Shown in pieces: positions 41,520-49,210 of a stretch of DNA of 64,000 nucleotides (the stretch's first letter is position 1; each line of letters opens with the position of its first letter). The notes beneath the pieces were generated by a model. It was given only the letters and a program-made list of their open reading frames with translations, was not told the DNA's origin and did no database searches. This stretch comes from Gammaproteobacteria bacterium (GTDB taxonomy: Bacteria; Pseudomonadota; Gammaproteobacteria; Pseudomonadales; Azotimanducaceae): positions 1-64,000 of the forward strand of contig QJYB01000091.1 in the NCBI GenBank assembly GCA_003247835.1, read 5' to 3'. The translations under genes were made by a program, and so were the position numbers.

Positions 41520-44358
41520 GCTGGTCGGCGCCAACCGCGGTGCGGTCGATCCGTCTGCCGTTGGTTGGTGCGTCGTCGAACCGTCCCAGGCTGTACACCA
41601 GCAGCCGGGCATCGGTCAGACGCTCGACCGTCTCGTTCAGATAGGCCATCACATCGTCCAGGGTGAGCGTTGCGACTATATCGGCGATCTGAGCCTGGGA
41701 GTCGAAGGTGGTCACGTCCGCCTCCAGGTCTGCCAGGTAGCGGGCGGTGCGTTCGCGCAGGTTTTTCGGCTGCTCCGTGAGCCGGCTGATCAGTCCGGCC
41801 TTGTGGTGCTCGAACGTCTGCGCATCCATGGCGGCAACCAGCGGCGGCTGGGCGACCATGAACTCGAGCGTCGCGGCTTCCAGTGCTGCGGGTGATGCCA
41901 CGGGCGACTGAATCACGAATACCAGACCTCCACGGTCCCGCACGGTGCGGTTGTTCATGCTCACCACGTAACCGAGCTGCTGATCGGTGCGCAGGCTGGA
42001 GAAGTATGCCTGCTGGAGTATCTGCGCGGTCAGTGCGCTCTTCGCCCTCGACTGGAAAGACGCCTCGGCATCCTGGACGTAGAGCACCATGGCAGCATCG
42101 TCGTGGTCGGCATCGAGCGCGAGCAGCTCCGGCTGGTCGATGAGGGTGAGCTCGGGCTTGCGTAGCTCGAAGGCGTCGAGTGGCAGCTTCCGCTCGAGCA
42201 GCGCGTTGACGTCCCGGACGGTGGCGCCGTTCAGGTTACCGTTCGACAACCCGACCACGCTGATCCGGGCAAGACGATCCCGTTGCCAGCGCTCGAGATC
42301 GGCGACGCTGAGGCCGGTGGCCGTTTCTGCCAGGACATCCGGCGCGAAGCTGGTGTCGAGCAGGGCGTCGTTGAGCGCGGCGTAGGCCTGCAGGTAAGGT
42401 CGTTCGAAGCGGAAATTCTGCCACTGACGGATCAGCTCATCGCGGGTCTGCTCGAACCGGATTGGATCGAGCTTGAGTCCCGTGAGCTCGTCGAGCACGC
42501 GCTCGAGCAGAACCGCCTGACGGTCGGAAAAGCCTGCGACGCTGATCCTCAACCCCGCTGCCGTGGTATCGATCTGATAGGACAGACCGGCCAGCATGGC
42601 CGGGTAGGCGTAGGGATTGAGGGCGTCCGTCACCAGCTGTCCGTAGATGGTCGCCAGCGCCGCCTCCCGCGCCGACGCAAGTCCGCCGGGCAGACCCAGG
42701 GTGAAGGTCTGGTTGGCCCGGGGCACGCGGAATTCCTCATCCGGTGCCAGCCACAGCCGCACACCGGGTTCGTCCACCGCCAGCTCCGGCGGTGCGGTGA
42801 CGTTGCTCACCAGGGCGAGGTTCTCCGGCAGGAACGGGTTGGCTGCCGGCAGGTGCATGCCGGCCAGCTCAGTACGCTGCTCGATCGGGATCGGACGTTC
42901 GAGGTGGTAGGGCACGTTGAACCAGGCTTCCAGCTGATCCGTCTCCACATCCGGGCCGGACAGCTCGATGAGGACGTTGTCGGGACGCAGGTAGGAGAGG
43001 TATTCGCGGATCAGCTGCGCGTCGAACCCTTCCATGAGGTAGTCGGCGATGAGCACGTCTTCCGGCGGGTAGATGCCGAGGTTCGGACTCGTTCTGTAGA
43101 CGAAGCCGGTCGGCGAGGTCTGCTCCTGGAAGCGGAACGACAGCTCCGCCACCTTGGCCTGCTCGTCGTAGCGCCAGGCTTCCGGGTTTTCGTCGTTCAG
43201 GAGCTTGATGTAGCCGTAGAGCAGCTCGGTGATCTCCTCGGTGGCCCGGCGCCCGCTCGGAGTCAGCTCGATGGTCACCGTGAGCAGCGCGTTCGCGGAA
43301 TCCAGACGGTTCACCCCCGCGGCCAGCGACTCTATCCAGCCCCGTGATTTGAGCGCCTGGTGCAGGCTGCCCTCGCCTTCGTGACCGAGCAGGTTGCTCA
43401 GATACTCGGCGGGTTTCACCCGGTAGTTGGCATCCACCGCCGGGATGGGGAAGTTGTAGCTGATCGTGTAGCTGTCGCTCAGCGACGCATAGGTCAGTCG
43501 GGCGGGCAGCTCGCCCGGCAGAAAAGCGGGCGCGGGCGCTTGTGACGGGCCGAGGTTTTTGTTTCGGATGGCAGCGAACAGAGGGCGGATCCAGGTCTCC
43601 ATCTGGTCCAGTGGTTCGTTGCCGAGCGCTACCAGTACCATCTGGTCGGCGCTGTAGTTCGCATCGAAGAAGTCCTTGAGTGCCTTTGTCACTCCGTCAC
43701 CCAGGGTATCGAGAGAACCGATGTAGAACTTCGAACCGGCGTAGTCCGGATTCATCGCCATGCGCACCACCGAGTTGGCGCGCCAGCCGTCGTCGCGGAT
43801 CTGCAGCTGGTACTCGGAGTTGACGGCGTTCTTCTCCCGGTCGACGTACTCCGCTTCGAGCAGCGGGCTGATGAAGAACTGCGCAAACCGATCCATGGCC
43901 GGCTGGAACTGCTCGGGCTGGATCTCGAAAAAAAAGTTGGTGTGCTGGGCAGACGTGTAGGCGTTGGACTGACCGCCGTGTTTCGACACGAACTGCTGGT
44001 AGCCGTCCACCTCCGGATACTTTTCCGTGCCGATGAACAGCATGTGCTCGAGAAAGTGCGCCAGCCCCGGATACTCCGGCGGTTCGTTGTAGTAGCCGCG
44101 CAGCACGGTCAACGACGCCGCAGCCACGTCCGTGTCCGGATCGCTGACGAGCAGCACCCGCAAGGCGTTGGGCAGCACCACGTAGCGGTAGGCTTTCTCG
44201 TCGTTGGGGCTCTTCTTCACCACCACGGCGCCCTGCTGCCCGGGCGCGTCGGGCGCCGGCAGGGTCGAGCAGCCGGCGAGCAGTGTGGCAGAGATCAGGA
44301 ACAGCGCGCAGACGGCGCGCCGTGCGATGGCGCGCGGATAGGGGGTCGGTCGGATCAT
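41506..44358 (-). CDS. M16 family zinc metallopeptidase (pitrilysin/insulinase type)
   Basis: A 950-residue periplasmic or outer-membrane-linked peptidase. The inverted zinc motif HxxEH is in GLAHFLEHMLFIGTEKYP, with the distal Glu in the NAVNSEYQLQ segment. Four M16 repeats give a pitrilysin-sized protein. The N terminus is a lipoprotein signal (LFLISATLLAGCS, lipobox LLAGC). I chose the ATG at 44358 because a TATAAT at 44389-44394 would start the transcript between it and a TTG at 44388. The last codons lie in a palindromic element, so the C terminus may be changed. Substrates are unknown. Confidence 0.92.
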   Translation of the reverse strand: MIRPTPYPRAIARRAVCALFLISATLLAGCSTLPAPDAPGQQGAVVVKKSPNDEKAYRYVVLPNALRVLLVSDPDTDVAAASLTVLRGYYNEPPEYPGLAHFLEHMLFIGTEKYPEVDGYQQFVSKHGGQSNAYTSAQHTNFFFEIQPEQFQPAMDRFAQFFISPLLEAEYVDREKNAVNSEYQLQIRDDGWRANSVVRMAMNPDYAGSKFYIGSLDTLGDGVTKALKDFFDANYSADQMVLVALGNEPLDQMETWIRPLFAAIRNKNLGPSQAPAPAFLPGELPARLTYASLSDSYTISYNFPIPAVDANYRVKPAEYLSNLLGHEGEGSLHQALKSRGWIESLAAGVNRLDSANALLTVTIELTPSGRRATEEITELLYGYIKLLNDENPEAWRYDEQAKVAELSFRFQEQTSPTGFVYRTSPNLGIYPPEDVLIADYLMEGFDAQLIREYLSYLRPDNVLIELSGPDVETDQLEAWFNVPYHLERPIPIEQRTELAGMHLPAANPFLPENLALVSNVTAPPELAVDEPGVRLWLAPDEEFRVPRANQTFTLGLPGGLASAREAALATIYGQLVTDALNPYAYPAMLAGLSYQIDTTAAGLRISVAGFSDRQAVLLERVLDELTGLKLDPIRFEQTRDELIRQWQNFRFERPYLQAYAALNDALLDTSFAPDVLAETATGLSVADLERWQRDRLARISVVGLSNGNLNGATVRDVNALLERKLPLDAFELRKPELTLIDQPELLALDADHDDAAMVLYVQDAEASFQSRAKSALTAQILQQAYFSSLRTDQQLGYVVSMNNRTVRDRGGLVFVIQSPVASPAALEAATLEFMVAQPPLVAAMDAQTFEHHKAGLISRLTEQPKNLRERTARYLADLEADVTTFDSQAQIADIVATLTLDDVMAYLNETVERLTDARLLVYSLGRFDDAPTNGRRIDRTAVGADQQPAE

Positions 44359-44388
44359 GCTGAGTCGGTACTTCGAATGAGTTGGCAA

Positions 44389-44394
44389 TTATAG
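44389..44394 (-). promoter_or_regulatory. Possible -10 element of the M16 peptidase gene
   Basis: TATAAT on the minus strand lies 31 bp upstream of the chosen ATG and overlaps the stop codon of the doxX-like gene. No good -35 is seen at the right spacing, so this is tentative. Confidence 0.3.
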
Positions 44395-45168
44395 GGAATT
44401 CCGGGCTGCCGGTTGGTCGTCGGCGGATCCCGCGGTAAGACGCCGGTAGCAGAGACCGGCGTAGTAATCCAGGCTCAGATAGCGGCCGCCGCCGATCACG
44501 GCCAGTGCCAGCAGCATGGCCAGATAGGAAGCGGCGAACTCGATGCCGTTGTTGAGCTTGACCAGCGGACCACCACCGTTCAGATAGCTCCAGTTGCCGT
44601 GTTCCTTGAGGATGGCGCGGGCCCGGGCCAGCCGCCTGGAAGCCTCGACGGTGCGTTCGTTGACGCCATGGCAGGCCACGTAGCGCTGGAACGGGTTCGA
44701 CGCCACATGGGCGTCGGTTCCCGGGATGCAGAGGGCGGGAGGGTTCGAGGGGGCAATGGCCGACCAGCCGTTGTCGAGATGCACCGCGTAGGCGGCCACG
44801 AACATGGTGATCGAGAGCGGGATGGCCACGATCCGCGTACCCAGACCGAGCAGCAGCAGGATGCCGCCGAGAAACTCGGTCCAGGAGGCCAGAAACCAGG
44901 ACAGCCCCGCCGGTAGCACGTTGAACGGGAAGGGGAACGCGTCGAGCTGACCGCCGAACCAGTTCTCGCCGGTGAGTTTCTCCCAGCCGGCGGCGATGAG
45001 CACCGGCGCCAGGATCAGCCGCAGCAGCAGCGACGCCACGCCGTCGAGCCGGGCAAGCGCCCCACGCAGCACATCACAGCCCGCCGCCAGAGCATCCGCC
45101 ACCCGGGTCAGGGTGCCGTGGCGCCGCGCGGGCGCCGTCGCGGGCATGATAAGGTGCCGCTCTGCCAT
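44389..45168 (-). CDS. DoxX family membrane protein
   Basis: A 259-residue membrane protein with about four transmembrane helices of the DoxX type. Examples are LLLRLILAPVLIAAGWEKLTG, FLGGILLLLGLGTRIVAIPLS and the last segment FAASYLAMLLALAVIGGGRYL. A central soluble insert (about residues 135-215) contains CIPGTDAHVASNPFQRYVAC. DoxX-like proteins are linked to redox or sulfur metabolism, but the exact role here is unknown. AGGAGA six bases upstream fixes the ATG at 45168; the long upstream open frame is a shadow of the opposite gene. Confidence 0.88.
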   Translation of the reverse strand: MAERHLIMPATAPARRHGTLTRVADALAAGCDVLRGALARLDGVASLLLRLILAPVLIAAGWEKLTGENWFGGQLDAFPFPFNVLPAGLSWFLASWTEFLGGILLLLGLGTRIVAIPLSITMFVAAYAVHLDNGWSAIAPSNPPALCIPGTDAHVASNPFQRYVACHGVNERTVEASRRLARARAILKEHGNWSYLNGGGPLVKLNNGIEFAASYLAMLLALAVIGGGRYLSLDYYAGLCYRRLTAGSADDQPAARNSL

Positions 45169-45237
45169 GCAGTCGTCTCCTCGCTGGTCAGGGTCGTTAG
45201 ACCCGGTTCCCGACGAGGGTTCCATCGGAGAAGCGGA

Positions 45238-46131
45238 TTGGATTTCGAGCGCCTCGCCGAGCGCTTCGACCCGGATTGCCGGGTGGAAGAAGCGCGCGCC
45301 CTGCGCGATACGTTGCCGGAGGATGCACCGCCCGACTGGCGCGGTCTGGCGGCGCTGCTCGCTCTCGGTTACGGCGCGGGCCGGGACACGGACGGGCCGC
45401 TGGTTCTCGGTATCAGTGGCGGTCAGGGTGCCGGCAAGACGACCCTGACGGGCCTCCTGGTCCAGGCGCTGTCGACGCTCCATCGACGGGGTGTGGCCCT
45501 GTCTATCGACGACTTCTACCTGCCGAAACGGGAACGCCTCGAGCTCGCGCGCATCGTGCATCCACTGCTCGCTACCCGTGGCGTGCCAGGTACCCACGAC
45601 GTGAACCTGGCCGTCGGAGTGATCGATGCCATCCGCACCGGGCGGACCGCCGAGGTCCCGGTCTTCGACAAGGCGGCCGACGACCGGTTGCCCGTCAGCG
45701 CACACAGACGTATCGAACCCGGTGTCGATCTGGTCATATTCGAAGGCTGGTGTGTGGGCAGTCCACCTCAGCCGGAGAGTGCACTGGCCACACCGGTGAA
45801 CGATCTGGAACGGCAGGAGGATCCGGATGGTCGCTGGCGGCAGTTCGTCAACGGCTGCCTCGCCTCGGCGTACCCCGCACTCTGGCGGCGGCTCGATACG
45901 CTGCTGTTCCTTCAGGTACCGGACATCCCCGCCGTGGTCCGCTGGCGCACGGAGCAGGAGCAGCAGCTCCCGCCGGAGCGGCGGATGAGCACGGCAGCCA
46001 TCGCCCGGTTCGTCGCCCACTACGAACGCCTGACCCGATGGATGCTGACGAGCCTGCCAGAAACCGCCGATATGGTCGGATTTCTTGACATAAATCACGG
46101 ACTGGGCGATTTCCGGCGCAGGCAGGCATGA
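45238..46131 (+). CDS. P-loop kinase, D-glycerate 3-kinase-like
   Basis: A 297-residue P-loop kinase resembling plant/cyanobacterial D-glycerate 3-kinase and E. coli YggC. Walker A is GISGGQGAGKTTLTGLL; the substrate region has SIDDFYLPKRERLELAR and HPLLATRGVPGTHDVNL; then VIFEGWCVGSPPQ. D-glycerate 3-kinases make 3-phosphoglycerate. The start is uncertain: TTG at 45238 has GGAG seven bases upstream, and a GTG at 45118 would run into the divergent doxX-like gene. Confidence 0.85.
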   Translation: MDFERLAERFDPDCRVEEARALRDTLPEDAPPDWRGLAALLALGYGAGRDTDGPLVLGISGGQGAGKTTLTGLLVQALSTLHRRGVALSIDDFYLPKRERLELARIVHPLLATRGVPGTHDVNLAVGVIDAIRTGRTAEVPVFDKAADDRLPVSAHRRIEPGVDLVIFEGWCVGSPPQPESALATPVNDLERQEDPDGRWRQFVNGCLASAYPALWRRLDTLLFLQVPDIPAVVRWRTEQEQQLPPERRMSTAAIARFVAHYERLTRWMLTSLPETADMVGFLDINHGLGDFRRRQA

Positions 46132-46228
46132 AACACCGGTGGCAGGATTGCCGCCCGGGGTATTCAGAGTCCGTTCAGCCATTTCTGACTACTCTGGCGC
46201 CACGTTGAACGAAGACACGAGGTGTCAG

Positions 46229-46792
46229 ATGTCTGTGCGTCGAACCATTGGAACCCTGGTGCTCACCCCCTCGCTGGTGCTGTCCGGTGCGCTGCTGCCC
46301 CAGGCGGCCTCCGCCGGCGTGAGCATGGACAAGGCGAAGGTGCTGTCGGCGGATCCCGTCTACCGGACCGTATCAGTCTCCGTGCCCAGAGAGCAGTGCT
46401 CGCTGGTGGAGGAGGCGGTTCCCAGCGCGCCGCGTTACCGGTCCTACACCGGTCCGATCCTCGGGGCCATCATCGGTGGCGCCATCGGCAACGCCGTGGG
46501 TCACGGTAAGACCAACAAGAAGGTCGGTACCGCCGTAGGGGCCGTGCTGGGTGGCAGCATCGGACGCGACATCCAGCGCCGTTCGGAACAGTCCCGTTAC
46601 GACGACTACGGTTATCAGGACGTACGCTTTGAGACCCGTGAGGTCTGCCGGACCGTGTACGACGTGGAGGAGCACGAGGAGTTCGACGGCTACGACGTCA
46701 CCTACCGCTACGCGGGCGAAACGTTCACCACCCGCATGGATCACGATCCGGGGCGGTTCCTCACCGTGCGGGTCCACGTCACGCCGGTGTGA
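46229..46792 (+). CDS. Glycine-zipper 2TM domain envelope protein
   Basis: A 187-residue exported protein with a signal peptide (TLVLTPSLVLSGALLPQAASAG). The glycine-zipper segment GAIIGGAIGNAVGHGKTNKK then GTAVGAVLGGSIGRDI is like the Rickettsia 17-kDa antigen family. A C-terminal domain with cysteines (REVCRTVYDV) and YRYAGETFTTRMDHDPG follows. It probably sits in the outer membrane or periplasm. Function unknown. The next gene, a PepSY-like protein, begins 45 bp downstream. Confidence 0.86.
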   Translation: MSVRRTIGTLVLTPSLVLSGALLPQAASAGVSMDKAKVLSADPVYRTVSVSVPREQCSLVEEAVPSAPRYRSYTGPILGAIIGGAIGNAVGHGKTNKKVGTAVGAVLGGSIGRDIQRRSEQSRYDDYGYQDVRFETREVCRTVYDVEEHEEFDGYDVTYRYAGETFTTRMDHDPGRFLTVRVHVTPV

Positions 46793-46837
46793 AGTGAATC
46801 GGAGTACAATGCAGGCAGTATTTTTCGGTAGTCGAGC

Positions 46838-47158
46838 ATGAGCGTCGTACCCAGACCATCCCGATACCGGTTGCGGAGCGTGCTGTTGTCGCTGCTCCTG
46901 CTGCTGACCGGTGCGGCGCTCGTCACACCGGCCTGGGCAGGCCAGCAGGCGCAGCCTCAGCATTATGCGGCGCCGGTGGGTGGCATCTCCCTGGAACAGG
47001 CGGCGGACAAGGTGCGCCGCCAGACGGGCGGCCGCGTGTTGTCCGCGAGTCCGGAAGAAAAAGGCGGGCGGCGCGGCTACAACGTCCGAGTGCTCGTGGA
47101 TGGCAAGCGGGTCAAACAGTATTACGTGGACGCCGACGGTCGCGTCTCTTCCCGCTGA
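46838..47158 (+). CDS. Small secreted PepSY-like protein
   Basis: A 106-residue protein with a signal peptide (VLLSLLLLLTGAALVTPAWA, cut near residue 34). One PepSY-like domain follows: SLEQAADKVRRQTGGRVLSA, then YNVRVLVDGKRVKQYYVDADG. PepSY proteins often regulate or sense in the periplasm. It lies 49 bp before a PhoP-like regulator, and PepSY genes are often found beside such two-component pairs, so a link is plausible. Confidence 0.85.
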   Translation: MSVVPRPSRYRLRSVLLSLLLLLTGAALVTPAWAGQQAQPQHYAAPVGGISLEQAADKVRRQTGGRVLSASPEEKGGRRGYNVRVLVDGKRVKQYYVDADGRVSSR

Positions 47159-47207
47159 CTCGCCTTTTCCGAATGCCTGATCGGGCGCACCCACGGAGGA
47201 TCGGCAC

Positions 47208-47879
47208 ATGCGCATACTGATCGTCGAAGACGAACCCAACCTCTCGGCTCAGCTCAAATCGCGACTCGGCGACGAAGGCTACATCGTCGACGTGGCCGCC
47301 GACGGCGAGGAAGGTCTCTACTACGGCCGGGAGTACGATTACGACGCGGCGGTGGTGGACCTGGGTCTGCCCAAGCTCGATGGCATCGAGCTGATCGGCG
47401 AGCTGCGTCGTGGCAACCGCGCCTTCCCCGTTCTGGTTCTCACGGCGCGCGGTCACTGGCAGGACAAGGTGGAAGGACTCGAGGCCGGCGCGGATGACTA
47501 TCTGACCAAGCCATTTCAGACCGAGGAACTGCTGGCACGCCTGAACGCGCTGATGCGACGGGCGGCAGGATATGCCTCTCCCGTCATCGAGCACGGCGGT
47601 CTGAAGCTCGATACGGCGAAGAAGGAAGTTCGGGTCGAAGGTTCTCTGGTCGAGCTCACGGCTTACGAGTACAAGGTGCTGGAGTACCTGATGCTCAACC
47701 CGAGCAGGGTGGTCTCCAAGACCGAGCTCACCGACCACCTTTACGAGCAGGACTTCGATCGGGACAGCAATGTGATCGAGGTCTTCGTCGGCCGGTTGCG
47801 CAAGAAGCTCACACCCGTCAATCCCATCCGGACCATCCGCGGTCAGGGGTACCGATTCTATTTGGAAGCCGCTGGTTGA
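47208..47879 (+). CDS. OmpR-family response regulator (PhoP/QseB-like)
   Basis: A 223-residue response regulator. The receiver has VEDEPN, phospho-acceptor Asp in AAVVDLGLPKLDG, and Lys in DYLTKPFQTEEL. The winged-helix domain includes LTAYEYKVLEYLMLNPSRVV and SNVIEVFVGRLRKKLTP. The closest recognisable type is PhoP. The last bases (TTGA) form the TTG start of the partner kinase gene. Targets are not known. Confidence 0.94.
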   Translation: MRILIVEDEPNLSAQLKSRLGDEGYIVDVAADGEEGLYYGREYDYDAAVVDLGLPKLDGIELIGELRRGNRAFPVLVLTARGHWQDKVEGLEAGADDYLTKPFQTEELLARLNALMRRAAGYASPVIEHGGLKLDTAKKEVRVEGSLVELTAYEYKVLEYLMLNPSRVVSKTELTDHLYEQDFDRDSNVIEVFVGRLRKKLTPVNPIRTIRGQGYRFYLEAAG

Positions 47880-49204
47880 AAGCAGGCATTCAGACCCGCC
47901 TGCTGCTGATCACCACCGTCGTCCTGGGTACCTTCCTGTCACTGGCGGGCTTCGTGCTCGACCGTTCCTTCCGGGCGAGCGTACTCACCGGTGCGGAAGA
48001 GCAGCTCAAGCTCGTTACCTACTCGCTGATGGGCTCCATGCAGAAGGACGGGTCGCTGCTGAGCTTCGGCACGGAGCTGCCGGAGCCGCGGCTGCATCAG
48101 CCCGAAAGCGGGTTGTACGCGGCGGTCGTCGGCCGGGACGATGCGGCCAGCTGGCAGTCACCGTCCGCAGTCACCACGTCGATCCGCTTCCCCGAGCCGG
48201 ACTGGGCAGAGCTCGGCGCGTTCGATTTCCGGGCACTGGACGGACCGGGGGATGTGCAGCTCTTTGTCACGAACTATGTCGTGATCTGGGAAGACGAAAG
48301 CGTACTGAGCTTCTCCGTTGCCACCGACCAGCGTCCGTTCCTGACGACCATTGCCGATTTCCGGCGCAATCTCTACGTGGGTCTCGGCGCGGTCACGATT
48401 TTCTTCGTGCTCGCCCAGGTGCTGGCCGTCCGCTGGGGTCTGACGCCGCTGCGCACCATGACGGGGGAGGTGCGGGAACTGGAGGAGGGTCGTCGCGAAC
48501 GGCTGTCGGACAGCTATCCCCGGGAGCTCAGAGGACTCGCCGAGAACCTGGACCGTTTCATCGCCCACGAGGAGCGCAGCCGCAGTCGCTACCGCAAAGC
48601 CATGGAAGACCTGGCTCACAGCCTGAAGACACCCCTCGCGGTGATGCGCAACGAGCTGTCCGGCCGGTCCTCGGACGGTGGCAATGCGCTGGTCAGAGAG
48701 CAGCTGGATCGCATGGAGAGCACGGTAACCCATCAGTTGAGCCGTGCATCGGTCTCCGGGCCAGTCGTGGTCGGCCGATCGGTGAACGTTGGAGAACTTG
48801 TCAACCGCCTGCTGCGTGCTCTGGATACGGCGTATCGTGATCGTCAGATCCGGGTTGAGCAGAACCTTCCTGCAAATCTTGCGGTGCGCGGCGACGAACG
48901 GGACCTGCTCGAGATGCTCGGCAACGTTCTGGAAAATGCCTTCAAGTACACTCGTACGCGAGTCGCGGTGAGTGGCGAGCAGTCGGGTGCCGTGGTGCTC
49001 ACTATCGAGGACGACGGTCCCGGCATCGACGCCTCGCAGCGTTCGGAGGTGCTCAACCGGGGAACCCGGGCAGACGAGATTCAGCCGGGTCAGGGTATCG
49101 GACTCGCCATGGTCAGCGAGTTGGTCGACGCCTACAACGGCCGTCTCGCCATCGGCGAGAGCCGCTGGGGTGGCGCGTCCATCCGACTCGAGCTGCCCGC
49201 CTGA
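47876..49204 (+). CDS. Sensor histidine kinase (PhoQ-like)
   Basis: A 442-residue membrane histidine kinase. Helix 1 is LLLITTVVLGTFLSLAGFVL. A periplasmic sensor domain, about residues 35-160, comes next, then helix 2 (NLYVGLGAVTIFFVLAQVLAV) and a HAMP-like linker. The phospho-acceptor His is in MEDLAHSLKTPLAVMRNELS, as in PhoQ. ATP-binding motifs are ENAFKYTRTRV, EDDGPGIDASQ and GQGIGLAMVSELV. The TTG start overlaps the regulator stop. The signal is unknown. Confidence 0.93.
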   Translation: MKAGIQTRLLLITTVVLGTFLSLAGFVLDRSFRASVLTGAEEQLKLVTYSLMGSMQKDGSLLSFGTELPEPRLHQPESGLYAAVVGRDDAASWQSPSAVTTSIRFPEPDWAELGAFDFRALDGPGDVQLFVTNYVVIWEDESVLSFSVATDQRPFLTTIADFRRNLYVGLGAVTIFFVLAQVLAVRWGLTPLRTMTGEVRELEEGRRERLSDSYPRELRGLAENLDRFIAHEERSRSRYRKAMEDLAHSLKTPLAVMRNELSGRSSDGGNALVREQLDRMESTVTHQLSRASVSGPVVVGRSVNVGELVNRLLRALDTAYRDRQIRVEQNLPANLAVRGDERDLLEMLGNVLENAFKYTRTRVAVSGEQSGAVVLTIEDDGPGIDASQRSEVLNRGTRADEIQPGQGIGLAMVSELVDAYNGRLAIGESRWGGASIRLELPA

Positions 49205-49210
49205 CGGGCG

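Noticed and set aside
44389-46182. 597-residue form of the DoxX-like protein
   Set aside because: The extra N-terminal half is the shadow of the opposite-strand kinase gene; ATG at 45168 has a good ribosome binding site and a DoxX-like start.
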